64,000 nt of DNA. It comes from Bacteroidaceae bacterium. GTDB lineage: Bacteria; Bacteroidota; Bacteroidia; Bacteroidales; Bacteroidaceae. The stretch is taken from positions 62,001-126,000 of the forward strand of contig JAFXNA010000004.1 in assembly GCA_017529865.1 (NCBI GenBank). Reading direction: 5' to 3'. Positions 56,938-64,000 of the stretch are shown one piece after another (position 1 is the first letter of the stretch; the number at the start of each line of letters is the position of its first letter). The notes beneath the pieces were generated by a model. It saw only the letters and a list, made by a program, of their open reading frames with translations, was not told the origin of the DNA and did no database searches. Position numbers and translations under genes: made by a program.

Positions 56938-57663
56938 ATGGGTATCAATACAACCATTAGCGAAGAAATGAAAAGAAAGGTGTTCTTTGGCGCTGCCATT
57001 GACACCTTGGCTGACCCGTATAGAACCAGCCGTTGGAGAATGCTGATTTCCGCAGACATCTTCCACGCTTTCGGTATGGGTCTTCAAAACCACGACCAGT
57101 TCGACATTCAGGATGGCGAAGCTTCCTTCGCCCTGTACGTTCAAACGCCTCCTGTAATCCCTTCTGTAAAGATTGAGGATAAGTCGTTTGACTACATGGG
57201 CTTCAAGAAGTGGTATCCTACTGGACAGACTGGCCTCGATGGTGAATTCAGCATCGGCGGTGTCTGTACGGAAGACATGGCCCCGTATGAAGCAATGATG
57301 GAATGGCGTAACCTCATCTACAACACTGGTGAGCTTACCATGTCGAACCGTTCTGATGCCAACTGGCAGACGAACCGTATCGCACAGGATTCCGCCAACC
57401 ACATTCACCTCGGTCTCGGCCAACAGGCCAACTGGCCCAACCCGACGGTTCAGTTGCTCCGTAACCAGACCGTGACGCTCGAATACTACGACTGGATGTA
57501 TGGTGACTGCATCTTCTCCATCACGTATATCAACGCATGGCCGAAGCAAGTCAAACTCCCCAAGCAGGGAACCTACCAGCCCGCCGACCTCGGTACATGG
57601 GAAGCCACGTTCAGGTACGACAGGTTCACAATCTGGATTCCGCCTGGATACAAGTACGTCTAA
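56938..57663 (+). CDS. Tail tube protein
   Basis: 241 residues, 13 bp after the sheath gene, in the standard sheath-tube order. The pattern MLISADIFHAFGM, a central GGVCTEDMAPYEAMMEWRN and a YEATFRYDR-like end (WEATFRYDRFTIWI) fits a gp19-type tube protein. It forms the inner tube through which DNA passes. SD GGGAGG. Followed by a strong terminator. Confidence 0.88.
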   Translation: MGINTTISEEMKRKVFFGAAIDTLADPYRTSRWRMLISADIFHAFGMGLQNHDQFDIQDGEASFALYVQTPPVIPSVKIEDKSFDYMGFKKWYPTGQTGLDGEFSIGGVCTEDMAPYEAMMEWRNLIYNTGELTMSNRSDANWQTNRIAQDSANHIHLGLGQQANWPNPTVQLLRNQTVTLEYYDWMYGDCIFSITYINAWPKQVKLPKQGTYQPADLGTWEATFRYDRFTIWIPPGYKYV

Positions 57664-57679
57664 TCGGCGTGAAAACATT

Positions 57680-57712
57680 AAAGGGCAAGCATCTCGCTTG
57701 CCCTTTTCTTTT
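57680..57712 (+). terminator. Intrinsic terminator after the tail genes
   Basis: AAAGGGCAAGC, 4-nt loop, GCTTGCCCTTTTCTTTT. A strong stem with a T run, 17 bp after the tube stop; possibly also used by the convergent gene. Confidence 0.9.
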
Positions 57713-57725
57713 ATATGGAGTTTGA

Positions 57726-58277
57726 TTACACGCCACGTTTCCAATGGAGATAATCCATCGTATCCTCAGGGATTACGGGGCCGTTTTTCGGCTCGTGTTC
57801 AAGTTTACCTTCTGGCGTGACATTAATAAGCTCTTCGCCAACAAGAGCCATGCATCCCTCGACATGTTTGTCAGCAATCTGTTTAAGCGTGGCGAGATAA
57901 GCCTCACGGTTGCGGGCGACACCAATCAGCTTGATGCTTCCTTTGAGCGGGTAATAGAAACTGACAGGGTCCATAACCTTGTTTTCGACCACAACAGGAA
58001 CACCGCTGAATTCATCCTTGAGGTTATCTATAAGTTCGCTAACAGGGTTGCTTTCGAGATACATCATGCCATCCACGATGAGTCTATCCAACATCCCAAT
58101 TATGCCAAAATCTTCATAAAGCGCATCTCGAACCTTATAGTATTTTTCTTCACAGGTTCCCTGACCATTGACTGCATCGGTCAAGTTACGCCTGATGCAC
58201 TTTAAGCTGTCGATTGTACTCTGATATTGATAAAGTGCGTTTGATACTGTCTCTTTTTCATCTTCGTCCAACAACAT
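57726..58277 (-). CDS. Hypothetical protein
   Basis: 183 residues from ATG 58277 (AGGAGGAC upstream). Helical first half, then beta pattern (GVPVVVENKVMDPVSFYYPLKGSIKLIGVAR). No family. Confidence 0.65.
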   Translation of the reverse strand: MLLDEDEKETVSNALYQYQSTIDSLKCIRRNLTDAVNGQGTCEEKYYKVRDALYEDFGIIGMLDRLIVDGMMYLESNPVSELIDNLKDEFSGVPVVVENKVMDPVSFYYPLKGSIKLIGVARNREAYLATLKQIADKHVEGCMALVGEELINVTPEGKLEHEPKNGPVIPEDTMDYLHWKRGV

Positions 58278-58290
58278 AGTCGTCCTCCTT

Positions 58291-58740
58291 TTATTCTGCT
58301 CCGCCCCAGTTAATCGGGAACCATTTTTCGACTTCATCCTTCTTGCAAAGGAAGTCGTCAGCGGTTTCGTCGTCCCAGCACTCCTCGTGCTTGTTCCAGA
58401 CAGCAAATCGGCATCCTTTGTATTCGGGCCAGATGGCAACAGGTTCATCATTGTCAGGTACTTCATCTTCGGTGACATGCCATCCGCTACCGAGACAACC
58501 TGGCTTGCAGTTCTTAGGGAGCATGTTGTTGTTCATGTATGCGAAGTGAGTGACGTTGCTATCCTTGAGCATAAGGATGCCACCCATTTGACCCAATATA
58601 CGGAAACTGCCCTGGATGTAGTATCCGCTATAAATAAGGTCGGGTTCCTTGTCCGTAACCATGAACAGGAGAATTCCTTCACGAGGAGTTTCCTTACCTA
58701 CCTCGTACCAGTTCATCTCGACTTGACATCTTAATTCCAT
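58291..58740 (-). CDS. DUF551-like hypothetical protein
   Basis: 149 residues from ATG 58740 (AAGGAG upstream). MNWYEVGKETPREGILLFMVTDKE resembles the N-terminal W-x-x-V-x(3)-P-x(4)-V-L pattern of small phage DUF551-type proteins, as does the 13935 gene. Later parts are tryptophan-rich and acidic. Function unknown. Confidence 0.6.
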   Translation of the reverse strand: MELRCQVEMNWYEVGKETPREGILLFMVTDKEPDLIYSGYYIQGSFRILGQMGGILMLKDSNVTHFAYMNNNMLPKNCKPGCLGSGWHVTEDEVPDNDEPVAIWPEYKGCRFAVWNKHEECWDDETADDFLCKKDEVEKWFPINWGGAE

Positions 58741-58754
58741 ATTGGTCTCCTTGT

Positions 58755-58967
58755 TTAAGCTTGTTTGAGTTTTGGCCACGCACTCAGTTCCAACGGAGTT
58801 GCATCAGTGGCCACATAATCACCATACGTTTTACGAAGGGCGGTGCGAGCATCTGCCAACAGGGTATGCGGCTCAGTAAAGTTGAAGAACACAGTCACCT
58901 TGTCCGTTTCGTCCACCAGTTTCCTCTGTGGATGAAGCCTGAATGTTGCAGACCATAGATTACTCAC
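58755..58967 (-). CDS. Small hypothetical protein with GTG start
   Basis: 70 residues. GTG 58967 is preferred: AAAGGA lies just upstream and the codon overlaps the stop of the preceding gene (GTGAGTAA), as is usual here. Beta pattern VTVFFNF and a basic helix. No family. Confidence 0.55.
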   Translation of the reverse strand: MSNLWSATFRLHPQRKLVDETDKVTVFFNFTEPHTLLADARTALRKTYGDYVATDATPLELSAWPKLKQA

Positions 58968-59127
58968 GTTCCTTTCCCCTATAATAAAGGAATACATCAT
59001 TGTTTGAATGAACAATCTGGACAACATCTATTCCCTTATTGTCATTGACAAAGTCGCAGCATGCGTTAGCCGTTACCATAGGAGCTTCGGCGGTTCCATA
59101 AAATCGTTTAACATGAAGTTCTTTCAT
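58960..59127 (-). CDS. 55-residue hypothetical protein
   Basis: ATG 59127 overlaps the upstream stop (ATGA), GGAG lies upstream, and the stop overlaps the next start. Begins MKELHVKRFYGTAEAP, then NKGIDVVQIVHSNNDVFLYYRG. Two predicted strands. No family. Confidence 0.6.
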   Translation of the reverse strand: MKELHVKRFYGTAEAPMVTANACCDFVNDNKGIDVVQIVHSNNDVFLYYRGKERE

Positions 59128-59522
59128 ATTTTCTCCAAAGTGTCAAAGATTTTAAGTGTTTTCGTAAGCTTTCCTTCATCGTATGGGAAACTTTCCGTGG
59201 CGTTGCTGCATTTCAAATCGTACGGCCTGTCTGGATAGACATAGTACTGGTTGTACCTGTTTACGCACGATGCGCAAATTTCCAGCTTTCCATCCTTATA
59301 CTCGAAATCGCAAAGCATCCGCTTATCAGGCTTGCACCTGTTACAAAGCTCCGCCCGATAGGTCACGGATATTGTTGCCATTTTGATTACGGATTGAAGT
59401 TTATACCCTGTGGGTATGGACTTCTTTACAAGTGTACGGACAACGGATTTCAGTTTAGGTTCGGTGTACACTAACCGCTTGGCTAGGCGGCAAAAATACT
59501 CTGGGCTGTTAGGCGTAGTCAT
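59124..59522 (-). CDS. Zinc-binding small protein
   Basis: 132 residues from ATG 59522. A cysteine quartet CNRC and CASC around residues 60-88 suggests a treble-clef or zinc-ribbon site. The first 45 residues are basic. A TATAAACT inside the gene (59398) encodes Y-K-L and is probably chance. ATG follows the methyltransferase stop closely. Confidence 0.6.
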   Translation of the reverse strand: MTTPNSPEYFCRLAKRLVYTEPKLKSVVRTLVKKSIPTGYKLQSVIKMATISVTYRAELCNRCKPDKRMLCDFEYKDGKLEICASCVNRYNQYYVYPDRPYDLKCSNATESFPYDEGKLTKTLKIFDTLEKI

Positions 59523-59532
59523 AATCAATTAC

Positions 59533-61020
59533 TTATCCAATGTAGATGATTTTAGGTTCCTTAATCAGGCTAAGTCTGTAGTTGAGATAGCATTCGAGGT
59601 CATGGGAACTGAATGAGTAGTAGCCACCACTTTTGTAGTTCTTCAACAATGACACATAGTCGGTAAACCGCCTCTCGGTCAGCAATGCAGTCAGAACAGT
59701 GATGTCAACTCGGCAGTCGTTACCCATGATGTACAAACCAGAGTAGACACCCTTTCCAGCCTCGACATAGTTCACTTTGACCGTGTCATTTCCCTTAACA
59801 ACAGTGTTCACTGCAAGCTTGTTCTTGTAGACATCGTTGATTGCCTGGGTTCTACCGAAGTGGCACCAGTCCAAATCTGGTTTGTCCTTTCTACCCTTCA
59901 AGAGTTCCTTCTTGTGGTGGATAAGGAAGGCTTCAACAGAGTCATCCATCGAGTCGCCAAAGCGGTGCGGCTTCAACAGGTCTGCCTTCGGAATTGGATG
60001 GCCACCGACATCATACGGATAGAAACAGGTTCCCCAATTTCCAGTAGATGCCTTCAGGACAGGAATACAGTACATTCTCGGGAGGTCATCAGCGTCGATG
60101 AACACGCTGTCGGCAAGGGTTGCAAAACCGTTCTTTACGACGACTTTTTTCGGGTAATTACCCGATTTAATCTCACGGAGTTCTTTCAGTTCACTCCAAT
60201 TACCGATATAGAACTTTCCGTCGATATTCATCTCGGAAAGGGAAAGACGGTTGCAAGTGTTGTTCAAAAGCTGGTCCAACTCATTGAAGTTGGCTACCTT
60301 GACATCGGCATTGTGAAGGCTCTTGTCGATACAGGTAATCATCGAGTAAGTCGTAATTCCCTTGAACACCTGCTTGTGCCCAAAGTCTATCAGGCATGAA
60401 AGGTTTCCGTTTTCCAACAAATACTTTCTGAAATTCGCACCAGATGTAGAGTGCATCCAAGACGATGGGGTGATATACGAGAGAACGCCCTTGTCATTAA
60501 GCATCCTGATGCCCAGCTCGAAGAAGGCTAGATACAGGTCGCACATTCCTTGGTCGGCAAACTTGTAGTTCTTGACAACATCGTACAGCTTTCCGAGATT
60601 GTGAACACGGACGTAAGGCGGGTTACCAACAACATAGTCCATCTTTCCGTCATAATCCTTGATTGAAAGGGAGTTGCCAAGACGGATATCCCAGTTAACA
60701 TCGCTTACGCCGTACATTGCCGCTGTATCGTCCAGCCTTTTCTTCAACTGGCGGAAGTTCGACTTGTTCAGTTCGATTGCGTGAATGTAGGTTTCAAGCG
60801 CTTCTTTCAATCCCTTCTTGCCCTTCTTGACACGGATATGCTCAATGCAATATCGGGAAATGGCGGCAACGACGATGTTTCCGTCGCCAGCACTGTTGTC
60901 CATAAAATGGTGTTCAAGGATACGTTCGGCCCCGACATATTTGGCAACATCGAGAAGGACATTTACGATATTCAACGGGGTAAAAATCTTACCTTCTTCT
61001 TTCAACGCATTTTTAATCAT
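59533..61020 (-). CDS. Adenine-N6 DNA methyltransferase (Eco57I/TaqI-like)
   Basis: 495 residues. MDNSAGDGNIVVAAI is motif I (SAM), VVGNPPYVRVHN holds the N-P-P-Y motif IV (133-136), and the last 200 residues read as a target-recognition domain. Gamma-class order. It probably methylates adenine in phage DNA for protection against restriction; no restriction partner is visible. Overlaps the upstream gene by 4 bp. Confidence 0.9.
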   Translation of the reverse strand: MIKNALKEEGKIFTPLNIVNVLLDVAKYVGAERILEHHFMDNSAGDGNIVVAAISRYCIEHIRVKKGKKGLKEALETYIHAIELNKSNFRQLKKRLDDTAAMYGVSDVNWDIRLGNSLSIKDYDGKMDYVVGNPPYVRVHNLGKLYDVVKNYKFADQGMCDLYLAFFELGIRMLNDKGVLSYITPSSWMHSTSGANFRKYLLENGNLSCLIDFGHKQVFKGITTYSMITCIDKSLHNADVKVANFNELDQLLNNTCNRLSLSEMNIDGKFYIGNWSELKELREIKSGNYPKKVVVKNGFATLADSVFIDADDLPRMYCIPVLKASTGNWGTCFYPYDVGGHPIPKADLLKPHRFGDSMDDSVEAFLIHHKKELLKGRKDKPDLDWCHFGRTQAINDVYKNKLAVNTVVKGNDTVKVNYVEAGKGVYSGLYIMGNDCRVDITVLTALLTERRFTDYVSLLKNYKSGGYYSFSSHDLECYLNYRLSLIKEPKIIYIG

Positions 61021-61373
61021 AGTTTCATTCCCGCCTGTTCAAGCACAATCGCCTTGGCAGAATTGTAATCCATACCAAATTCTTTCATGTATGCGGCAAT
61101 TTCCGCTTTGAGTTCAGCAACACGCTTTCCTCTTGTAGGATTGTACTGCATGTTCAAACGCATTCCCTGCAAGCAGTCGAACGCATGAGCCTGTTGCTTC
61201 TTCGTAAGACGGAAGAAACTCTGGGTATTTGTCTGGAGCAGGATGTCGTCCACCTTAGGGTCACGTTCAAGAGCAACCTGTACAAGAAACGGCTCAAAGG
61301 TGTCCTCTTCCTCGACAGAAACAGGAACACCAGCCATACGGTTTCGAAGAAATTGTGAAACACTGAATTTCAT
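61017..61373 (-). CDS. Possible clamp-loader small subunit
   Basis: 118 residues, directly downstream of and 1 bp from the clamp-loader ATPase, the place where gp62-like small subunits sit in T4-type phages. Sequence is helical (FFRLTKKQQAHAFDCLQGM) and gives no clear motif; T4 gp62 is longer (187). The role rests on position only. Confidence 0.4.
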   Translation of the reverse strand: MKFSVSQFLRNRMAGVPVSVEEEDTFEPFLVQVALERDPKVDDILLQTNTQSFFRLTKKQQAHAFDCLQGMRLNMQYNPTRGKRVAELKAEIAAYMKEFGMDYNSAKAIVLEQAGMKL

Positions 61374-61374
61374 T

Positions 61375-62424
61375 TTAGCCTGCCGTAGGTTGACCCATCT
61401 TCAGTAATCCGTACTTGTGCAACAAGAGGATAACTTTGGATATGTAAGCGTTGACGACAGTGTAAGGGTTCACCTGGAACTCGCTCATCTGTTCATACTG
61501 GCCCGTAATGACACTGAATTCAAGCCTTGCCATCGGAGGAAGGATATTCTTCTCAATGATGATGTCGGCGAATTTGTGGAACAGACTATCAAAGTCAACA
61601 TAGTTGTCAAGAACAAACTTACGGGCGCCCATGTCGTCACCAGACAGAACGAAGTCTACCAACTTGTTCGTGTACTCGGTGGTGACAACAGTGATTTGAC
61701 CCTTGATTGAGCAACGGTTTTCAAGGAAGTTGTTGAACATCGTTGATGTCATCAGTCGCATGTCTGGGTAGCACTTGTCAACGATTTCAGCCACCGTGTT
61801 CTTGTCAACAGTACCATTGTAAGGAGCAGTCTCTTCCTGTGCGATTTCCATCATCTTCAGGTACATCGCGTTTTTCACGTCCCTGTCGTCCTTGGGGTAG
61901 TCAAACGATACAGCGAAGCACCGTGAAGCGATTGCGTCTGGAAGGCGATGGAAAGCGTTGCATGTCAAAATGAAACGGATTGTGCTCTGGGTATCTTCGA
62001 TAAGACCTTGCAACTTTCTGTAAAATTCCTCGGGCCTGTTCGGATGGTCAGCCTCATCGAGAACAACGAACCTCGGGAGACCATTCGGACATGCCAGAGC
62101 GGCATAGCTTTCAATGTCAGTGAAAATGTCTGACTGTTCTCTTGCGGAGAAGAACTTAAACGACGTTCCGAGAGTCCTAGGAATTGCCTTTGACAGCGTA
62201 GTCTTACCAGTTCCAGATGCAGTCGAGTAGAACACATAATGCCCGAACGCATTGAGCTGCAACGCAGTCTCGACCTTATTCCTGATGCTTGCTGGAAGAA
62301 CCATTTTGTCAACGGTAAGCGGCTGATGTTTGACAACCCACATTTCGTAACCGCCCTTGGCTACGGGGATATTTCTTTTTTCCTCTTCTGGAATGTTTCC
62401 TGTAAGCAAATCGAGTTCGTCCAT
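61375..62424 (-). CDS. Sliding clamp loader ATPase (gp44/RFC-small-like)
   Basis: 349 residues from ATG 62424, with GGAAGGGAG upstream. STASGTGKTTLSKAI (Walker A, 71-75), FVVLDEADHPNR (Walker B), RFILTCNAF (sensor 1) and AIASRCFAV (SRC arginine finger, 166-168) are the RFC/gp44 set. It loads the sliding clamp on primer-template DNA. The clamp and polymerase are not in this window. Confidence 0.92.
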   Translation of the reverse strand: MDELDLLTGNIPEEEKRNIPVAKGGYEMWVVKHQPLTVDKMVLPASIRNKVETALQLNAFGHYVFYSTASGTGKTTLSKAIPRTLGTSFKFFSAREQSDIFTDIESYAALACPNGLPRFVVLDEADHPNRPEEFYRKLQGLIEDTQSTIRFILTCNAFHRLPDAIASRCFAVSFDYPKDDRDVKNAMYLKMMEIAQEETAPYNGTVDKNTVAEIVDKCYPDMRLMTSTMFNNFLENRCSIKGQITVVTTEYTNKLVDFVLSGDDMGARKFVLDNYVDFDSLFHKFADIIIEKNILPPMARLEFSVITGQYEQMSEFQVNPYTVVNAYISKVILLLHKYGLLKMGQPTAG

Positions 62425-62425
62425 T

Positions 62426-62686
62426 TTACTTTCTCCCTTCCTTTTCGGGGGTTGATGGTTCTTCAATAGTGATTTCTTGTATATGGATTGCAGGAATTAA
62501 GGACATCTTGTTGCAGTCTTCTCCATGCTTTTTAATAACGCCAGACACTTCGATGAAACGACGACCAGCCGCCAAATCCCGCTTCATGCCCTCGTAAGCG
62601 TCGATGCTCACGTTTCTAAATTCAAGCGGTGCCTTTCCGATTCGTTCAATCTTCAGGATTAGCCCTTTGTCACACTTTTCGCTCAT
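62426..62686 (-). CDS. Hypothetical protein
   Basis: 86 residues with a beta pattern (LILKIERIGKAPLEF, FIEVSGVIKKHG) and a basic/acidic tail. Lies 1 bp from the clamp loader and overlaps the next gene. No family. Confidence 0.6.
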   Translation of the reverse strand: MSEKCDKGLILKIERIGKAPLEFRNVSIDAYEGMKRDLAAGRRFIEVSGVIKKHGEDCNKMSLIPAIHIQEITIEEPSTPEKEGRK

Positions 62687-63369
62687 AGCTTCTCTTTCTC
62701 AATGAACTCCGACAGGCTGGTTGGAACAACCTTGTCGCAATCCGTGATGAAATATGCACCATCCATCGCATACAGGCAACCCTTCGCATACATCATCCCG
62801 TGGTTCCCGTTTCCGAAATGAACGAGCCTTGCCGATGAACGGAGGTACACGTCAAGAACATGAAACGAATGGTTCGTCGAGACAACGACAGGAATGCCCT
62901 GTGCATCAAGTGCGTCCTTTATCTTGGAAATATAGGTTTTTTCTCCGATATTGGCAAGTAGTATTTTTCCCCCAATTTTGCACAAAGTCTCGATATACTG
63001 GTCGGCCTGCTCGGATGTACGAACCTTGCCGTAAGCCACTGTCTGGTCTACCTTTGGGAACAGCTTGTGGTAATCCCATCTAACGGGGTATGTCAGGTAG
63101 TCCTTACCCTCGCCAAACTCTATTGTTCGGTAAGCGGAAGGAATATCGTATTCGGCCTCGGAATCGTACTTTATGTAAACCCTACGGTATGAACGGGTCA
63201 TTACCGATAGCGGACACTGGATTCCACCCTCACAAAAACCATAGAGACGGCCAGCAACGTTGTCCTCGTGGAACCTAACGTCATGCCGTATCGATGCTAC
63301 CGATACGGCAAGATGGTTGTGGGCAGACTGGTCGCCGCCCGCCATATTCTCCTGAAATTGGTTAGTCAT
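62683..63369 (-). CDS. Hypothetical protein
   Basis: 228 residues. Mixed alpha/beta, histidine-rich start (QSAHNHLAVSVASIRHD) and a repeat-like HNHGMMYAKGCLYAMDG later. I do not recognise the family. Start overlaps the end of the glycosyltransferase gene by 8 bp, so a role linked to it is possible. Confidence 0.65.
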   Translation of the reverse strand: MTNQFQENMAGGDQSAHNHLAVSVASIRHDVRFHEDNVAGRLYGFCEGGIQCPLSVMTRSYRRVYIKYDSEAEYDIPSAYRTIEFGEGKDYLTYPVRWDYHKLFPKVDQTVAYGKVRTSEQADQYIETLCKIGGKILLANIGEKTYISKIKDALDAQGIPVVVSTNHSFHVLDVYLRSSARLVHFGNGNHGMMYAKGCLYAMDGAYFITDCDKVVPTSLSEFIEKEKL

Positions 63370-64000
63370 TCGTGATACCGTTCTTTGCGTAGAATTCCTC
63401 GACCTCTTTCAGTACTTCTGGGTAGGCATATTCCTTGGTAATGTAGCTTTTTACGAAATCCTTCACAATTTCGGGTCCATCCTCGTACAATACCTCAGTC
63501 AGGAATTCCGTCACAGTCGGGGTCAGCGTCTGCACGTAGTAAATCGACGTGGTTACATTCAGTCGAAGCCTAGGGCCAACGATAAGGGTAGCATCTCCTT
63601 CGATGCCTCCTCGTTCGACAAAGCTCTTGTAAATCTCATCAAGGGTAAGTTCCTTGTTGAGATACTTCGTGAATTCTTCGTCAGTCATACGACGCATCAG
63701 AGAGCAATACGCCCTATTTTTCTTGTATCGCAGACCATCAAGATAAGAACGGTCGTTTACCTTCTTGTGCCACAGGTGGAGGACAGCACCTCCCTTGCAA
63801 CGCAATTCCCTCTTGCCAGTAACCCTACGGATTTTGAACACAAAGGCGTCATCCTCTGCTCCCCAACCAACGAACTCCTCGTCGAACCCACCAACTTTCT
63901 CATACGTTTCCTTGCTAAAACAGTTGATAAGGCCAGTCTGGCGAGTTATTGGAATGTTAGCGTTATAACGCAGAGGAATGTCAACAATTTCATGACGACA
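63362..64000 (-). CDS. Glycosyltransferase (galactosyltransferase-like), 5' end outside window
   Basis: 212 residues visible; the frame is open to the window edge, so the start lies beyond 64000. KVGGFDEEFVGWGAEDD is the Glyco_transf_7C signature of GT-A galactosyltransferases (the G-W-G-x-E-D-x acid), with TRQTGLINCFSKETY before it. C-terminal residues are helical and charged. Donor and acceptor unknown. Confidence 0.8.
   Translation of the reverse strand, partial: CRHEIVDIPLRYNANIPITRQTGLINCFSKETYEKVGGFDEEFVGWGAEDDAFVFKIRRVTGKRELRCKGGAVLHLWHKKVNDRSYLDGLRYKKNRAYCSLMRRMTDEEFTKYLNKELTLDEIYKSFVERGGIEGDATLIVGPRLRLNVTTSIYYVQTLTPTVTEFLTEVLYEDGPEIVKDFVKSYITKEYAYPEVLKEVEEFYAKNGITND

Noticed and set aside
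59398..59405. TATAAACT on the minus strand inside the 59124-59522 gene
   Set aside because: Falls in the coding frame as Y-K-L; a start just after it is possible but has no SD. Left out of the motif list.

Overview
The window is a stretch of a large tailed (contractile-tail, myovirus-type) bacteriophage genome. The evidence is a very large tail sheath gene followed directly by a tail tube gene (52.5-57.7 kb), a clamp-loader ATPase (61.4-62.4 kb), phage-type nucleotide enzymes, dense packing with ATGA-type stop/start overlaps, dozens of small genes without recognisable family, and two solitary tnpB elements. An oxygen-independent (class III) ribonucleotide reductase with its activase (NrdD/NrdG) points to an anaerobic host. 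Promoters of the form TTGACA/TTGCCA-17 bp-TATATT point to a host with ordinary sigma70-like signals. I saw no tRNA, rRNA or CRISPR array. The host cannot be named from this sequence.

Layout. 0-5 kb: small genes, a histidine phosphatase, and a tnpB element that appears to have split a small gene; its leader folds into two hairpins whose loops are perfectly complementary over 10 nt. 5-6.5 kb: minus-strand small genes and a SemiSWEET-like sugar transporter. 6.6-10.9 kb: a glycan island (two DUF4422/DUF1919-type proteins, two GT-A-like transferases, GDP-mannose 4,6-dehydratase), partly AT-rich and probably acquired. 11-26 kb: a long minus-strand bank of small early-type genes in several transcription units, interrupted by a plus-strand, truncated and catalytically degenerate terminase-like ATPase. 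26-31.6 kb: one apparent operon carrying a macro-domain protein, NAD synthetase (NadE), a SLOG-fold protein and a NADAR-domain protein. 31.6-33.3 kb: second tnpB element with clear matching end repeats. 33.3-36.7 kb: an operon of nicotinamidase (PncA), a YqeY-like protein, NMN adenylyltransferase-Nudix (NadM type) and nicotinate phosphoribosyltransferase (PncB). 36.7-41.3 kb: NrdG, HAD phosphatase, thymidylate synthase, dihydrofolate reductase and neighbours. 41.3-43.5 kb: two more DUF4422 proteins. 43.5-47.5 kb: patatin-like phospholipase, HExxH metalloprotease, RuvC-like resolvase. 47.6-52.4 kb: NrdD and a BCS1-like AAA+ ATPase. 52.5-57.7 kb: tail sheath and tube. 57.7-64 kb: small genes, an adenine methyltransferase, clamp loader, and the end of a glycosyltransferase running off the right edge.

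Taken together, PncA, PncB, the NadM-type enzyme and NadE make a complete route from nicotinamide to NAD+ (Preiss-Handler pathway), encoded in two neighbouring operons under host-type promoters. The second operon adds three proteins from families that bind or cleave ADP-ribose (macro, NADAR) or nucleotide-like ligands (SLOG). I read this as an early-expressed module that rebuilds NAD+ and reverses ADP-ribosylation, most plausibly to withstand NAD-depleting or ADP-ribosylating host defences. The function is inferred; the gene families and their arrangement are visible. A second promoter class, with TATAAACT about 22-45 nt before start codons, precedes the sheath, NrdD, patatin and other genes and is a candidate late promoter.
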